Source of the DNA: Nannocystis sp.
GTDB lineage: Bacteria > Myxococcota_A > Polyangia > Nannocystales > Nannocystaceae
Assembly (NCBI RefSeq): GCF_016714285.1
Contig: NZ_JADJNN010000001.1
Span: 868,001-932,000 of the forward strand
Reading direction: 5' to 3'
DNA: 64,000 nt
The translations under genes were made by a program, and so were the position numbers. Positions 1-9,046 of this stretch are shown one piece after another; position 1 is the stretch's first letter, and every line of letters begins with the position of its first letter. The notes below the pieces were generated by a model. That model was not told where the DNA came from and did not search any database. It was given only the letters and a program-made list of their open reading frames with translations.

Positions 1-3000
1 AGGGCAGCGCGGTGCCGCGGTCGAGGAGGTCGTAGCTGGCCTCCTCGAGCGCGCCCTCGATGAGGGACATGGCCCGGTAGACGGCGTCCTGACGCAGCTT
101 GTCCTCGCAGGCGTAGAGGTCGCGGCGGATGACCTCGATGTCGCCGGCCTGGGCCGCGGACATGTACGCCTCGGCGATGTCGCTGGCGCTGCGGCGGGTG
201 CTGGTCAGCAGCTCCGGGAAGAAGGTCGCGCCGGCGTTGTCGATGATGTGGTTGACGACCATCGTGGTCGCGATCTCGCGGCGCAGCAGGTGGCTCTGGA
301 CCGCCTGCCCGGCCCCCTCGACGATGACGGCCGGGAAGTACTCGCGGACCATGCGATCGACGAGGCCCTCGGAGAGCGGCTTCTCGTCGAGCAGGGTGCG
401 GTAGGCGATCATCTTCGAGTAGGCGCACAGCGCCGAGGCGTCGCACTTGAACAGGCCGCCGCCCTTGCGGCTGCGGATCGCCAGCTCGTCCTCGGTGGGC
501 AGGCCGAAGCTGTCCGGGTTGAAGGGCACGCTGGCGACCAGGTAGCTGAGCGTGCGGCTGTAGCGGAACACGTCCTTGCGGCTGCGGCGGACGTCGAAGC
601 TGACCATGCGGCTCTGCGAGCGGTTGTTGGCCAGCACGGCGTCGCAGACGGCGACCTCGGCGGCGCGCAGCAGCTCGTTGCGGCGGTCGCGGGTCACGGC
701 CCCGGTCGCCAGCAGCGGGGCGAACAGGATCTTGATGTTGACCTCGTGGTCGGAGGTGTCGACGCCGCCCGAGTTGTCGAGGAAGGAGGTGTAGTTCTGG
801 CCGCCGGCGCGGGCGTAGGCGACGCGACCGCGGTCGGTGATCGCCAGGTTGGCGCCCTCGGTCATGACCCGGCAGCGCAGCTGGTTGGAGTTCACGCGCA
901 CGGCGTCGTTGGTCTTGTCGCCGACGTCGGCGTGGGTCTCGTCCTTGCTCTTCACGTAGGTGCCGATGCCGCCCATCCACAGCAGGTCGACCTTGATGGT
1001 GAGGATCGCCCGGATCGCGTCCTCGCCGGAGACGACCTGCTCCGGCCCGAAGCCGAGCAGCACGCGGGCCTCGGGCGAGAGCTCGAGCGCCTTGGCGTTG
1101 CGCATGAAGATGCCGCCGCCCTTGGACAGGAGGGCCGTGTCGTAGTCGGTCCACTGCGAGCGCGGCAGCTTGAACAGGCGCTCGCGCTCGCCGTAGCTGC
1201 GCGCGGTGTCGGGGTCGGGGTCGACGAAGATGTGGACGTGGTTGAAGGCGGCGAGCAGCTTGACGCTGCGGCTGCGCAGCAGGCCGTTGCCGAACACGTC
1301 GCCGCTCATGTCGCCGACGCCTGCGGCGGTGATGACATCGGACTCGGGGTCGATGCCCAGCTCGCGGAAGCAGCGCTTGGTGGTCTCCCAGGCGCCGCGG
1401 GCGGTGATGCCGGTCTCCTTGTGGTCGAAGCCGTTGGAGCCGCCGGAGGCGAAGGCGTCGTCGAGCCAGAACTTGGCCGCCATGCTGACCTTGTTGGCGG
1501 TGTCCGAGAGGTGGGCGGTGCCCTTGTCGGCGGCGACGACGAGGTACGGATCGGGGCCCTCGCTGTGGAGGATGCCCTCCGGGGTGACGAGCTTGCCGTC
1601 GACCACGTTGTCGGTGACCGAGAGCAGGGCCTCGACGAACAGCTGGTAGTACTTGTCGCCGGCGGCGCGCAGCTCGTTGCGGTCGGTCGGGGCCTGGCGC
1701 AGCACGAAGCCGCCCTTGGCGCCGACCGGGACGATCAGCACGTTCTTGACCATCTGGGTGGCCATGAGGCCGTGGATCTCGGTGCGGAAGTCGTCGGGGC
1801 GGTCGCTGAAGCGGATGCCGCCGCGGGCCACCTTGCCGCCGCGCAGGTGCACGCCCTCGAAGTCGGGGTGGTAGATCCAGATCTCGCGCAGGGGCTTGGG
1901 ATCGGGGCCGAACGGGATCTTCTGCCCCTCGATCTTGAAGGCCATCGCGGGCGCCTGATCGCGACGGCCGCCGATCGGGGTCGCCTTGATGACGAAGGCG
2001 TTGGTGCGGACGGTGGCGCGGACGACCTCGGCGACGGCCCGGAACACGCGGTCGGCGGTGTAGTCGACCACGTCGCGCAGCTCGGCGGCCAGCAGCTTGT
2101 CGGCGGCCTCGGCGAGCTGCGGGCTGGCCGACGCGGGATCGAAGCGCGAGACGAGCCACTGCACGAGCGCGTGGGTGACCGAGGGGTTGGCGACCAGGAC
2201 GCTGCGCACGAGGTCGGTGGTGAAGGGGCAGCGGACCTGATGGAGGTAGGCCACGTAGGCGCGCAGGATCTCGACCTCGAGCGCGGTGAGGGTGGTGCTG
2301 ACGATCAGCTGGTTGAGGCCGTCGCGGCCCATCGTGCCGGCGAACACGGCCCGCAGCGCGTTGCGGATCTCGTCCTTGCGCGAGATGATCGCGGGGATGC
2401 GCTCGGCGCGGACGTCGAAGCGGTAGTTGTCGAGCTCGATGTCCTTGGTGTGGGCGAGGTGCACCGGGCGCACGTACTCGTCGACGACCTTGAAGCCGAA
2501 GCTGGCGATCAGCGGCAGCTCGTCGCTGAGGTTCATGACGGCGCGGTTGAACACGCGGAGGTTGAGGCTGCCGGGGTGCTCGCCGGTGGTGGAGACGTAG
2601 AGGTCGCAGTCGAAGGCGGCGCCCTTGCGGATGTTCTCGAGGCAGCGCAGATCGCCGAGCAGGCGCTGGTCGCCGGCGCGGCGCTTGTGCTCCTCGGTGA
2701 AGGCGTCGTGGTAGATCTCGAACAGATCGTCGATGTCGGCGGACGAGCCGGCCAGCTCGCCGAGGGCCTCGCGCAGGCGCTGGTTCCAGCCCTTGGCCAG
2801 CGCCAGCATCTCGCCCCGCACGCGCTCGGTGTCGACGGCCCCCAAGGCCGAGGGCCCCGTCATGTAGTAGTGGACGATCGCGTTGTCGTAGCGATCCATG
2901 TACACGCCGAAGTCGGCGTAGGTCGCCCCGAACTCGCGCATGAGCTTCTCCTGGACCTGCAGGCGCAGCTCCTCGGAGAACTGCCCGCGCGGCAGGCTGA

Positions 3001-4183
3001 TGAAGGCGAACACGTAGCGGCCGTCCTCGCCGACGTCGATGTGCACGTCGGAGCCGCCCTCCTGCTCGGCCCGCAGGACGCGGTCGCTGAGCTCCCAGAT
3101 GCGGTCCTCGGACTGGGTGAGGAGGTACTCGAGCGGCAGCGAGTTGAAGGCGTTGGTGACGCTCTTGCCGCGGTGCGAGTCGAGCGAGATGCCGCGGTCG
3201 GCGAGGATCGATCGCAGCACCACGCGCAGGAACGGGATCTCCTCGGGCGGGGTGTGCAGCGCCTTGTAGGTGAAGAGGCCGGAGATCAGGCAGGTGCCGA
3301 CCGGCTGGCCCTCGCGGCTGACGCGGTTGATGATGAAGTGGCCGGGTTTGCCGGCGCGGTGCACCGGCGACTCGTCGACGCTGCGCTGGTAACGGACGGT
3401 GCGGGCGAAGTCGCGGGCGTACTGCGAGAACTTCTCCGGGTCGCGCTCGGGGCCGGCGACGGCGGCGGTGCCCAGCGCGCTGATGCGACGGCCGGCCTCG
3501 TCGTACTCCTCGACCGAGAGCAGCACGTAGTTCTCCTCGCACAGCCAGCGGACCATGCCCTCGGTCTCGCGCAGGGTCAGGCTGCGCTCGCCGCCCTCGG
3601 CGGTGGCGGCCCGCAGGTAGTCGTCGGCGAGGTCCTGCATGCGCCGCTTCATCGGCTGGAAGTCACGGACCATGGCCTGGACGATGCGCAGGCGCTGGCG
3701 GAAGCGATCGGCGAGGTCGGCCGGGGCGCCGTCGACCGCGATCTCGACGCGGATGATCGACTCGGGCGTGCCCATGCCGATGCTGGCGAGCGTGCCCGCG
3801 GCGTCGCGCCGGATCTTGATGATGCTGTTGATGAGGTTGACGACCTCGATGTTCTCGGCGGCGAACAGGGCGCGCAGCGACGACACGAGGAAGGGCTGAT
3901 CCTCGACGCAGGACTCGAGGACGATGACCTCGCCGCTCGGGTGCACCGACGTGTTGATCTCACCGCGAGCGCGGACCTTCAGCGTGGCGAGCACCGACTC
4001 GAGCTGGGCGACCAGCTCCTCGCTGGTGGTGCGCTTGAGGTCGCGGAGGTCGACCGAGGTGACGACGGCCTTGCAGAGGGCGGTCAGCAGGTTGGTGTCG
4101 GTCCCCGCGAGGCGGGGGACATAGGTCGTGAGGACCTGTTGAACCTCGTGGAGCCGCTGATTACTCGGTTTTTGCGTCGCCAT
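1..4183 (-). CDS. gdhB: NAD-specific glutamate dehydrogenase, large type (3' end outside window)
   Basis: Large bacterial NAD-glutamate dehydrogenase, which converts glutamate to 2-oxoglutarate and ammonia in the cytoplasm. Translating the minus strand from the ATG at 4183 gives about 1,394 residues without a stop, and the gene runs off the left edge. The family is usually about 1,600 residues, so most of it is present. The N-terminal half is regulatory. The catalytic part lies in the lower half of the coordinates: a KGGIRFSDRPDD-like substrate segment, VPVGAKGGF, and AAGVGDMSGDVFGNG typical of the nucleotide-binding domain. No ribosome binding site is visible before the start. It is divergent from the aminopeptidase gene, with a perfect 22-bp palindrome between them. 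A long plus-strand reading frame across the region is only an antisense shadow. Confidence 0.93.
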   Translation of the reverse strand, partial: MATQKPSNQRLHEVQQVLTTYVPRLAGTDTNLLTALCKAVVTSVDLRDLKRTTSEELVAQLESVLATLKVRARGEINTSVHPSGEVIVLESCVEDQPFLVSSLRALFAAENIEVVNLINSIIKIRRDAAGTLASIGMGTPESIIRVEIAVDGAPADLADRFRQRLRIVQAMVRDFQPMKRRMQDLADDYLRAATAEGGERSLTLRETEGMVRWLCEENYVLLSVEEYDEAGRRISALGTAAVAGPERDPEKFSQYARDFARTVRYQRSVDESPVHRAGKPGHFIINRVSREGQPVGTCLISGLFTYKALHTPPEEIPFLRVVLRSILADRGISLDSHRGKSVTNAFNSLPLEYLLTQSEDRIWELSDRVLRAEQEGGSDVHIDVGEDGRYVFAFISLPRGQFSEELRLQVQEKLMREFGATYADFGVYMDRYDNAIVHYYMTGPSALGAVDTERVRGEMLALAKGWNQRLREALGELAGSSADIDDLFEIYHDAFTEEHKRRAGDQRLLGDLRCLENIRKGAAFDCDLYVSTTGEHPGSLNLRVFNRAVMNLSDELPLIASFGFKVVDEYVRPVHLAHTKDIELDNYRFDVRAERIPAIISRKDEIRNALRAVFAGTMGRDGLNQLIVSTTLTALEVEILRAYVAYLHQVRCPFTTDLVRSVLVANPSVTHALVQWLVSRFDPASASPQLAEAADKLLAAELRDVVDYTADRVFRAVAEVVRATVRTNAFVIKATPIGGRRDQAPAMAFKIEGQKIPFGPDPKPLREIWIYHPDFEGVHLRGGKVARGGIRFSDRPDDFRTEIHGLMATQMVKNVLIVPVGAKGGFVLRQAPTDRNELRAAGDKYYQLFVEALLSVTDNVVDGKLVTPEGILHSEGPDPYLVVAADKGTAHLSDTANKVSMAAKFWLDDAFASGGSNGFDHKETGITARGAWETTKRCFRELGIDPESDVITAAGVGDMSGDVFGNGLLRSRSVKLLAAFNHVHIFVDPDPDTARSYGERERLFKLPRSQWTDYDTALLSKGGGIFMRNAKALELSPEARVLLGFGPEQVVSGEDAIRAILTIKVDLLWMGGIGTYVKSKDETHADVGDKTNDAVRVNSNQLRCRVMTEGANLAITDRGRVAYARAGGQNYTSFLDNSGGVDTSDHEVNIKILFAPLLATGAVTRDRRNELLRAAEVAVCDAVLANNRSQSRMVSFDVRRSRKDVFRYSRTLSYLVASVPFNPDSFGLPTEDELAIRSRKGGGLFKCDASALCAYSKMIAYRTLLDEKPLSEGLVDRMVREYFPAVIVEGAGQAVQSHLLRREIATTMVVNHIIDNAGATFFPELLTSTRRSASDIAEAYMSAAQAGDIEVIRRDLYACEDKLRQDAVYRAMSLIEGALEEASYDLLDRGTALP

Positions 4184-4226
4184 CGGCGGCAACGATCGGG
4201 CAGCGGCAGCCCTGGCGCAATCCCCC

Positions 4227-4248
4227 GCGCCGGTCCGCGGACCGGCGC
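4227..4248. promoter_or_regulatory. Perfect 22-bp palindrome in the gdh-pepP divergent region
   Basis: Self-complementary GC-rich sequence with 11-nt arms centred at 4237/4238 (centre GGTCCGCGGACC). It lies 44 bp before the glutamate dehydrogenase start and about 125 bp before the aminopeptidase start. It could be an operator for a dimeric regulator. It differs from the TGTCC-N4-GGACA family. Confidence 0.45.
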
Positions 4249-4359
4249 CCCACGCAGGCCCGCGCCGGGCGAATGCAGGAAAACTCGCCCGGAGCCGGTG
4301 GCCAGGTCGCGCACGCGCTTGCGCACCCGCAGGACATGACGTGACGCACGCGGACTCGC

Positions 4360-4365
4360 TATCCT
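4360..4365 (+). promoter_or_regulatory. -10-like hexamer TATCCT before pepP
   Basis: TATCCT ends 8 nt before the ATG at 4374. ATGACG lies 18 bp upstream at 4336-4341 as a weak -35. Transcription would begin at or next to the start codon. Confidence 0.5.
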
Positions 4366-4373
4366 GGCGGCCG

Positions 4374-5738
4374 ATGGACTCCGAAGGCCCGCGCACGCTC
4401 CCCCTCCCCGCTCCCGCAGGTCCGTCGCGGGGCGAGGAAGATCCGTCGCGGGTCCACGCGGCCCGCCGTCGTCGCGTCGGCGAGCGCATGGGCGACGCGG
4501 CCCTCGTGCTGGCGGCGGGCGGGCTGCAGACGCGCTCGAACGACACCGAGCACCGCTTCCGCGTCGACACCAACTTCCACTACCTGAGCGGCCTCGAGGA
4601 GCCCGGGGCCGTGCTGATCCTGCGCCCGCTGCGGACCCCGGCGCTGACGCTGTTCGTGCCGGAGCAGAGCGAGCGCGACGCGATCTACAACGGCCCGCGT
4701 CCGGGCCTCGAGGCGCTGCGCCAGCAGATCGGCGCCGACGCGGCCCATCCGCTGGCGGCCCTCGAGGTCGAGCTGCCGCGCCTGCTCGACGGGCTCGACG
4801 CGGTGTACCTGCCGCTCGGCGGGGGCCCGAGCTGCGAGCCGGCGGTGCGGGCCGCGATCGAGACGCTGCGGGCCCGCGAGCGCGCCGGCGAGGTCGCGCC
4901 CGAGTGCCTGCGCGACGCCCGGGGTCTGCTCGGCGAGGAGCGGATGGTCAAGGACGCGGGCGCGCTCGCCTGCCTGCGGCGGGCGATCGAGATCAGCGGC
5001 GAGGCCCACCTGGCGGCGATGCGGGCGACCCGGCCGGGCCTGTTCGAGTACGAGATCGCGGCGGTGATCGAGGGCCACTTCCTGCGCCGCGGGACCGGGC
5101 CGGGCTACACGAGCATCGTCGGCGCCGGCGCCAACGCGACGGTGCTGCACTACATCGCCAACCGCGGGCCGCTGCGCGCGGGCGACCTGCTGCTGGTCGA
5201 CGCGGGCGCCGAGTGGGCGCTGTTCACCGGCGACATCACGCGGGTGTGGCCGGTGTCGGGGCGCTTCGGCCCGGCCCAGCGCGACGCCTACGAGGTGGTT
5301 CTGGCGGCCAACGAGGCCGGCATCGCGGCGGCGACGATCGACAGCAGCCTCGACGCGATCCACGAGGTCGCGCTGCGTCGGCTGTGCGAGGGCATGCGCG
5401 CGCTCGGGCTGCTGACGGCCAGCGTCGACGAGATCCGCGAGAAGGAGCTCTACAAGAAGTACTACCCGCACCGCACGAGCCACTGGCTCGGCGCCGACGT
5501 GCACGACCTCGGGCGCTACAACCTGCGCGGCGTGGCCAGGCCGCTGGCGGCCGGCTACGTGCTGACCGTCGAGCCGGGGCTCTACATCCCCGCCGACGAC
5601 GCCTCGGCGCCGCCGGAGCTGCGCGGGCTCGGCATCCGCATCGAGGACGACGTGCTCGTCACGGCGGCCGGGCCGGAGGTGCTGACCGCCGGGGTGCCGA
5701 AGCGGGTCGCCGAGATCGAGGCGCTGCTCGGCGCCTGA
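4374..5738 (+). CDS. pepP: Xaa-Pro aminopeptidase (M24B)
   Basis: Cytoplasmic metallo-aminopeptidase that removes N-terminal residues preceding proline. It has 454 residues from the chosen ATG. The N-terminal AMP_N domain carries the family-like FRVDTNFHYLSGLEEPGA. The C-terminal pita-bread domain shows the expected metal ligands in order: Asp in LLVDAGAEW, Asp in GDITR, His in HRTSHWLGADVHD, Glu in TVEPGLY and Glu in RIEDDVLV. An in-frame GTG at 4341 is possible, but the -10-like TATCCT 8 nt before 4374 favours the ATG. The gene is single and convergent with the BamB-like gene. Confidence 0.9.
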   Translation: MDSEGPRTLPLPAPAGPSRGEEDPSRVHAARRRRVGERMGDAALVLAAGGLQTRSNDTEHRFRVDTNFHYLSGLEEPGAVLILRPLRTPALTLFVPEQSERDAIYNGPRPGLEALRQQIGADAAHPLAALEVELPRLLDGLDAVYLPLGGGPSCEPAVRAAIETLRARERAGEVAPECLRDARGLLGEERMVKDAGALACLRRAIEISGEAHLAAMRATRPGLFEYEIAAVIEGHFLRRGTGPGYTSIVGAGANATVLHYIANRGPLRAGDLLLVDAGAEWALFTGDITRVWPVSGRFGPAQRDAYEVVLAANEAGIAAATIDSSLDAIHEVALRRLCEGMRALGLLTASVDEIREKELYKKYYPHRTSHWLGADVHDLGRYNLRGVARPLAAGYVLTVEPGLYIPADDASAPPELRGLGIRIEDDVLVTAAGPEVLTAGVPKRVAEIEALLGA

Positions 5739-5744
5739 GCCTCG

Positions 5745-7016
5745 TCAGCTCTCGGCCATGCGAAACACGATCAGCGCCCCGCGGTTCGACACCGTGTAGA
5801 AGCGGCCGAACACCGGGTCGTGCGCGGGCGGCCCCGACATGCCGCTGCCGAAGTCGAGCCCGCCGAGGTACTCGGAGGTCTCGATGTCGTAGGCCAGCAG
5901 GCCGTCCTCCGCGTGGGTCACGAACGCGATGTCCCCGACCACCAGCGGCGCCGAGACGAAGCCCGGGTTGGTCTGCTTCCGCCAGCGCACGCGTCCGCCG
6001 TGCTCGAGCACGAAGACCCCCTCGAGCGCCGACGAGAACGCCATCAGCCCGCGCGGCCCCCGGACCACCGAGCCCGCCCCGCGCACCGGATGAAACCACT
6101 GCTGCGACCCGTCGGCCAGCGCCAGCCCGTACACGCCGGTGTTCTGCCCGGCCACGACCACCTCGCCGCGCTCCGGGTCGACCAGCGGCGTGCCGTCGGC
6201 GTCCGCGAAGTCCCCGCCGTCCGGCGGCGCCACGCTCACCAGCCACAGCGCCTCACCGGAGGTCGCCCCGATCGCCGCGACCTTGCCGTTGCTAAAGCCC
6301 GTGAAGACCGTGCCCGCCGCCTCGTCGCTGCCCTGCGGCGGCAGGTAACTGACGCCCGCGTGGCCGTGCACCGTGAAGTCGGTCGGGTACGGCTGGTCGT
6401 ACTGCCAGCGCCAGCTCCCGCTGCGCAGGTCGAGCGCGAACACCTGGTCGCGCGAGTTGACGATGTAGACCACGCCCTCGACCACGACCGGCAAGTTGCG
6501 GATCATGCCCTGGGTCTCGTAGCTCCAGCGCGGCTTGCGGGTCTCGAGGTCGAAGGCCACGAGGTCGCCGTTGTCGGTGCCGAGCAGCAGCAGCGCGCCG
6601 TCCTCCGCGATCAGCCCCTCGCTGGAGATCGCGCCGGGGAAGCTGACCTCCCACACCTGCGAGCCGTCGTCCATGCGCAGCGCCATCAGCGAGCCCGCCC
6701 GGTTGCCGACGTAAATCAGCTGGCGCGCCGGATCGGCCACCACCCCGGCGAACTCGTCGGGCCGCAGCACGAAGTTGTCGGGCAGCGTCACCTGGGTGAC
6801 CAGCGCCGGCGACAGGTTCAGGCGCGCCCCGCTGCTCGTCTCCGGGTAGACCGCCACCCGTCGCGTCTCGCCGCCGCAGGCGCTCAGGCCCAACGCGACG
6901 GCCAGCCCGACGCCCAGTCCGACGCCCAGCCGGCCCGGCGCGACTTTCGGGCCCAGCCCGGCGCAACCTGTCCCGCGGGACCTGTCCGCAGGGACCTGTC
7001 CCTCGCGCCAGCTCAC
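5745..7016 (-). CDS. BamB-like PQQ-repeat beta-propeller lipoprotein
   Basis: 423-residue predicted lipoprotein. The hydrophobic segment LGVGLGVGLAVALGLSAC ends in a lipobox (LSAC), followed by repeated PQQ-type blades with aromatic-Gly patterns (GSQVWEVSFP, RKPRWSYETQG, GSWRWQYDQP, GEALWLVSVAP). BamB is the propeller lipoprotein of the beta-barrel assembly machine, and a role in outer-membrane assembly is inferred from architecture. The GTG start overlaps the stop of the upstream TPR gene (GTGA), so the two are translationally coupled. The ~25 residues before the signal peptide are encoded by an array of TGTCC-N4-GGAC repeats, giving an abnormally long N-region. Confidence 0.8.
   Translation of the reverse strand: MSWREGQVPADRSRGTGCAGLGPKVAPGRLGVGLGVGLAVALGLSACGGETRRVAVYPETSSGARLNLSPALVTQVTLPDNFVLRPDEFAGVVADPARQLIYVGNRAGSLMALRMDDGSQVWEVSFPGAISSEGLIAEDGALLLLGTDNGDLVAFDLETRKPRWSYETQGMIRNLPVVVEGVVYIVNSRDQVFALDLRSGSWRWQYDQPYPTDFTVHGHAGVSYLPPQGSDEAAGTVFTGFSNGKVAAIGATSGEALWLVSVAPPDGGDFADADGTPLVDPERGEVVVAGQNTGVYGLALADGSQQWFHPVRGAGSVVRGPRGLMAFSSALEGVFVLEHGGRVRWRKQTNPGFVSAPLVVGDIAFVTHAEDGLLAYDIETSEYLGGLDFGSGMSGPPAHDPVFGRFYTVSNRGALIVFRMAES
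6966..7010. repeat. Array of three TGTCC-N4-GGACM units at 14-bp spacing
   Basis: Cores start at 6969, 6983 and 6997, exactly 14 bp apart. They lie inside the first codons of the BamB-like gene, before its signal peptide. Confidence 0.8.
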
Positions 7017-7957
7017 GGCGCCCCGCCCGGGGCGGGAGCCGAGGCCGGAGCAGCAGGCGGCGCCGGAGCAGCAGGCGGCGCGGGCGCGTCGATGATCTGC
7101 ACGGGCGACTCGAGCTGGGCGCTGGCCACCGCGCTGGGGTCGAGCTCCTCGAGCCGCTTGCGCACCTCGCTCTGGGCGATCGACGGGTCCGCCAGCGGGT
7201 ACTCGACGATGTACTGGCGGTAGATCGCCAGCGCGTCGTCCTTCTTGCCCTGGCGCTCGAGCACGCGGCCCTGATGCCACAGGCCCATGTCGCGGTAGAA
7301 CACGCCCTTCTCGCCGGCCAGCGTCTTGAACTCCGCCAGCGCGCCGTCCAGATCGTCCTGGGCCTCGCGCGCGAAGGCCAGGCCCTCGCGGGCCGCCCAG
7401 CGCAGCGGGTGCCCGGCCCCCGCCGCGTCGAGGAAGCGGCGGTACTGCGCCTCCGCCTCGACCGGCTTCCCGTCGCGCATCAGCCGGGCCGCCGACAGCA
7501 GCAGCCCGTCGAGCTCGACCGCGCTGCCCGGCGCCTGCGCGGCCAGCTCGGCCAGCGCCTTGTCGACCACCGCCGCCCGCTCCGCCTCGTCCTTCACCAC
7601 CGGCGACGGCGGGTGCTTCGACTTGCCCGCCAGCAGCTCCTTGTCACCGACCTCGGCCCGCGACTCGTAGCTCGCGGCCTCGGCCAGCAGACGCGTCGCC
7701 GTGGCCGCCGACTTCTGCCCGCGCGAGTACATCACCACCACCACGACCACCGCCGCGACCGCGAGCACCACCCCGATCGCCACCAGCGGCGCCCGCCGGG
7801 CCGCCCCGCGGCCGACCTGCTTCACCCCGACCTGAAACGCGTCCTCTTGCGGCTCCGCGCCGCCCCGCTTCTTGGTCCGGCCGCGGTTCCAGCTCGGCAG
7901 CTCCATGCGCTCGCCGGTCCCTGTTGGCGCCTCGGGCTTGCTCGGTTCGTCGCTCAC
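7013..7957 (-). CDS. Membrane-anchored TPR protein (YfgM-like)
   Basis: 314-residue protein with a cytoplasmic N-terminus rich in charged residues, one transmembrane helix (VAIGVVLAVAAVVVVVVMYS, about residues 59-78) and a periplasmic region with TPR-like helices (PVEAEAQYRRFLDAAG, DLDGALAEFKTLAGEKG, KKDDALAIYRQYIVEYP). The C-terminus is Ala-Pro rich. In many Gram-negatives a YfgM-type protein is encoded directly upstream of bamB, and this arrangement with GTGA coupling matches. The start is a GTG at 7957, with a TAGACA-like hexamer about 8 nt upstream. The function, envelope protein assembly, is inferred. Confidence 0.75.
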   Translation of the reverse strand: MSDEPSKPEAPTGTGERMELPSWNRGRTKKRGGAEPQEDAFQVGVKQVGRGAARRAPLVAIGVVLAVAAVVVVVVMYSRGQKSAATATRLLAEAASYESRAEVGDKELLAGKSKHPPSPVVKDEAERAAVVDKALAELAAQAPGSAVELDGLLLSAARLMRDGKPVEAEAQYRRFLDAAGAGHPLRWAAREGLAFAREAQDDLDGALAEFKTLAGEKGVFYRDMGLWHQGRVLERQGKKDDALAIYRQYIVEYPLADPSIAQSEVRKRLEELDPSAVASAQLESPVQIIDAPAPPAAPAPPAAPASAPAPGGAP

Positions 7958-8020
7958 GGATGGCCTGTCTACACAGCGCCCGTGGCTTTGTCCACCGGCC
8001 CCGCCACCCCCGCCTTGCGG

Positions 8021-8026
8021 TACCCT
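8021..8026 (+). promoter_or_regulatory. -10-like hexamer TACCCT
   Basis: TACCCT ends 7 nt before the ATG at 8034, which opens a clear signal peptide. No ribosome binding site is seen. Confidence 0.45.
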
Positions 8027-8033
8027 GTGGCCG

Positions 8034-9046
8034 ATGTCCGGCCCGCCGCAGCTGCCTCGCCTCGCGTGGCCCTGCCTCGTCGTCGTGCTCGCGCTGCCAC
8101 CCGTCTCCGGCCTCGCCGCCCCACGTCACCCGCCGCGCCCACGCTCCCGGGCCCCGCGTCGCCCCCCGCGCCCACGCTCCCGGGCCCCGCGTCGCCCCCC
8201 GCGCCCACGCTCCCGGACGCCGATCCCAACGAACCCGCCGCGGCGCCCGTGCGCACCGGCCCCCGCGCCCACGCGCCGCCACGCCCGCCCGCGCCCGCGG
8301 GTGAGATCCCGTCCGCGCCCCCGCAGGACCCCAACGACGCCCCCTTCATGCGCCCGCCGAACAATCAACCGGCGCCGACCAGGCTGCGCACCACCCCCGA
8401 TCTGCGGCGCGGCTACTCGAGCGTGCGCCGCGTGGCCGTCACCCTCGCCCCGATCTTCGCCTCCTTCCGCCTGCCCTTCCTGTGCCGCGACAGCGGCGGC
8501 AGCTGCCGCCCTGGCTACGACAAGCCCGACCGCCGCCACGGCGCCGGCGTGGGCGCCGAGCTCGACGTCCAGATCATCCGCTGGCTGTGGCTGCGCGCGC
8601 AGGGCAGCTACTCGATCCACCCGGTCGGCGCGACCTACTACACCGACGAGGACATGAAGACCACGGTGGTCGCCGCCGCCGGGAAGATCAGCGCGCTCGG
8701 CTTCGGCGCCGGCCCGGTGGTGGCGATCGACCTCGGCCGCTTCCTCCCGCTGATCGAGGGCGGCATCGGCGGCCTGCGCGTGGCCACCCCGCCCGGCGTC
8801 AGCAAGGGCCAGATGGGCGAGGCCTGCCTCGACGGCGGCGGCTGCGACGTCGGCCTGCGCTGCGGCGCCGGCAACACCTGCCAGCAGAGCGTCATCCCCG
8901 AGCTCTACTTCGGCGGCGCGATCGACCTCCTGGTCCGCAAGCACATCAGCCTCGGGGCCCAGTTCCGCTACACCGCCCTGCTGAGCGCCCCCGGCAAGTT
9001 CCCGGTCTACCTGATCGGCGCGCTCCGCCTCGGCATCCGCTTCTAG
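8034..9046 (+). CDS. Exported outer-membrane beta-barrel-like protein (apparent frameshift near 8119-8122)
   Basis: The signal peptide (PRLAWPCLVVVLALPPVSG, then LAA) is read from ATG 8034 in one frame, while the mature barrel is read in another frame ending at 9046. One extra C in the CCCC run at 8119-8122 would join them as LAA-PTSPAAPTLPG. The linker is a Pro-rich 11-residue repeat. The mature part has alternating strands typical of outer-membrane barrels and ends in LRLGIRF, with a terminal Phe. A Cys-rich insert (EACLDGGGCDVGLRCGAGNTC) resembles the short myxobacterial Cys-knot motif. As written the gene is broken; it may be a real indel or a sequence error. Function is unknown. Confidence 0.7.

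Noticed and set aside
248..4339. Very long plus-strand open frame opposite the glutamate dehydrogenase gene
   Set aside because: Its translation is low-complexity Ala/Gly/Val/Asp-rich sequence with no motifs, while the minus strand encodes a complete set of glutamate dehydrogenase motifs. Long antisense frames are expected at this GC content.
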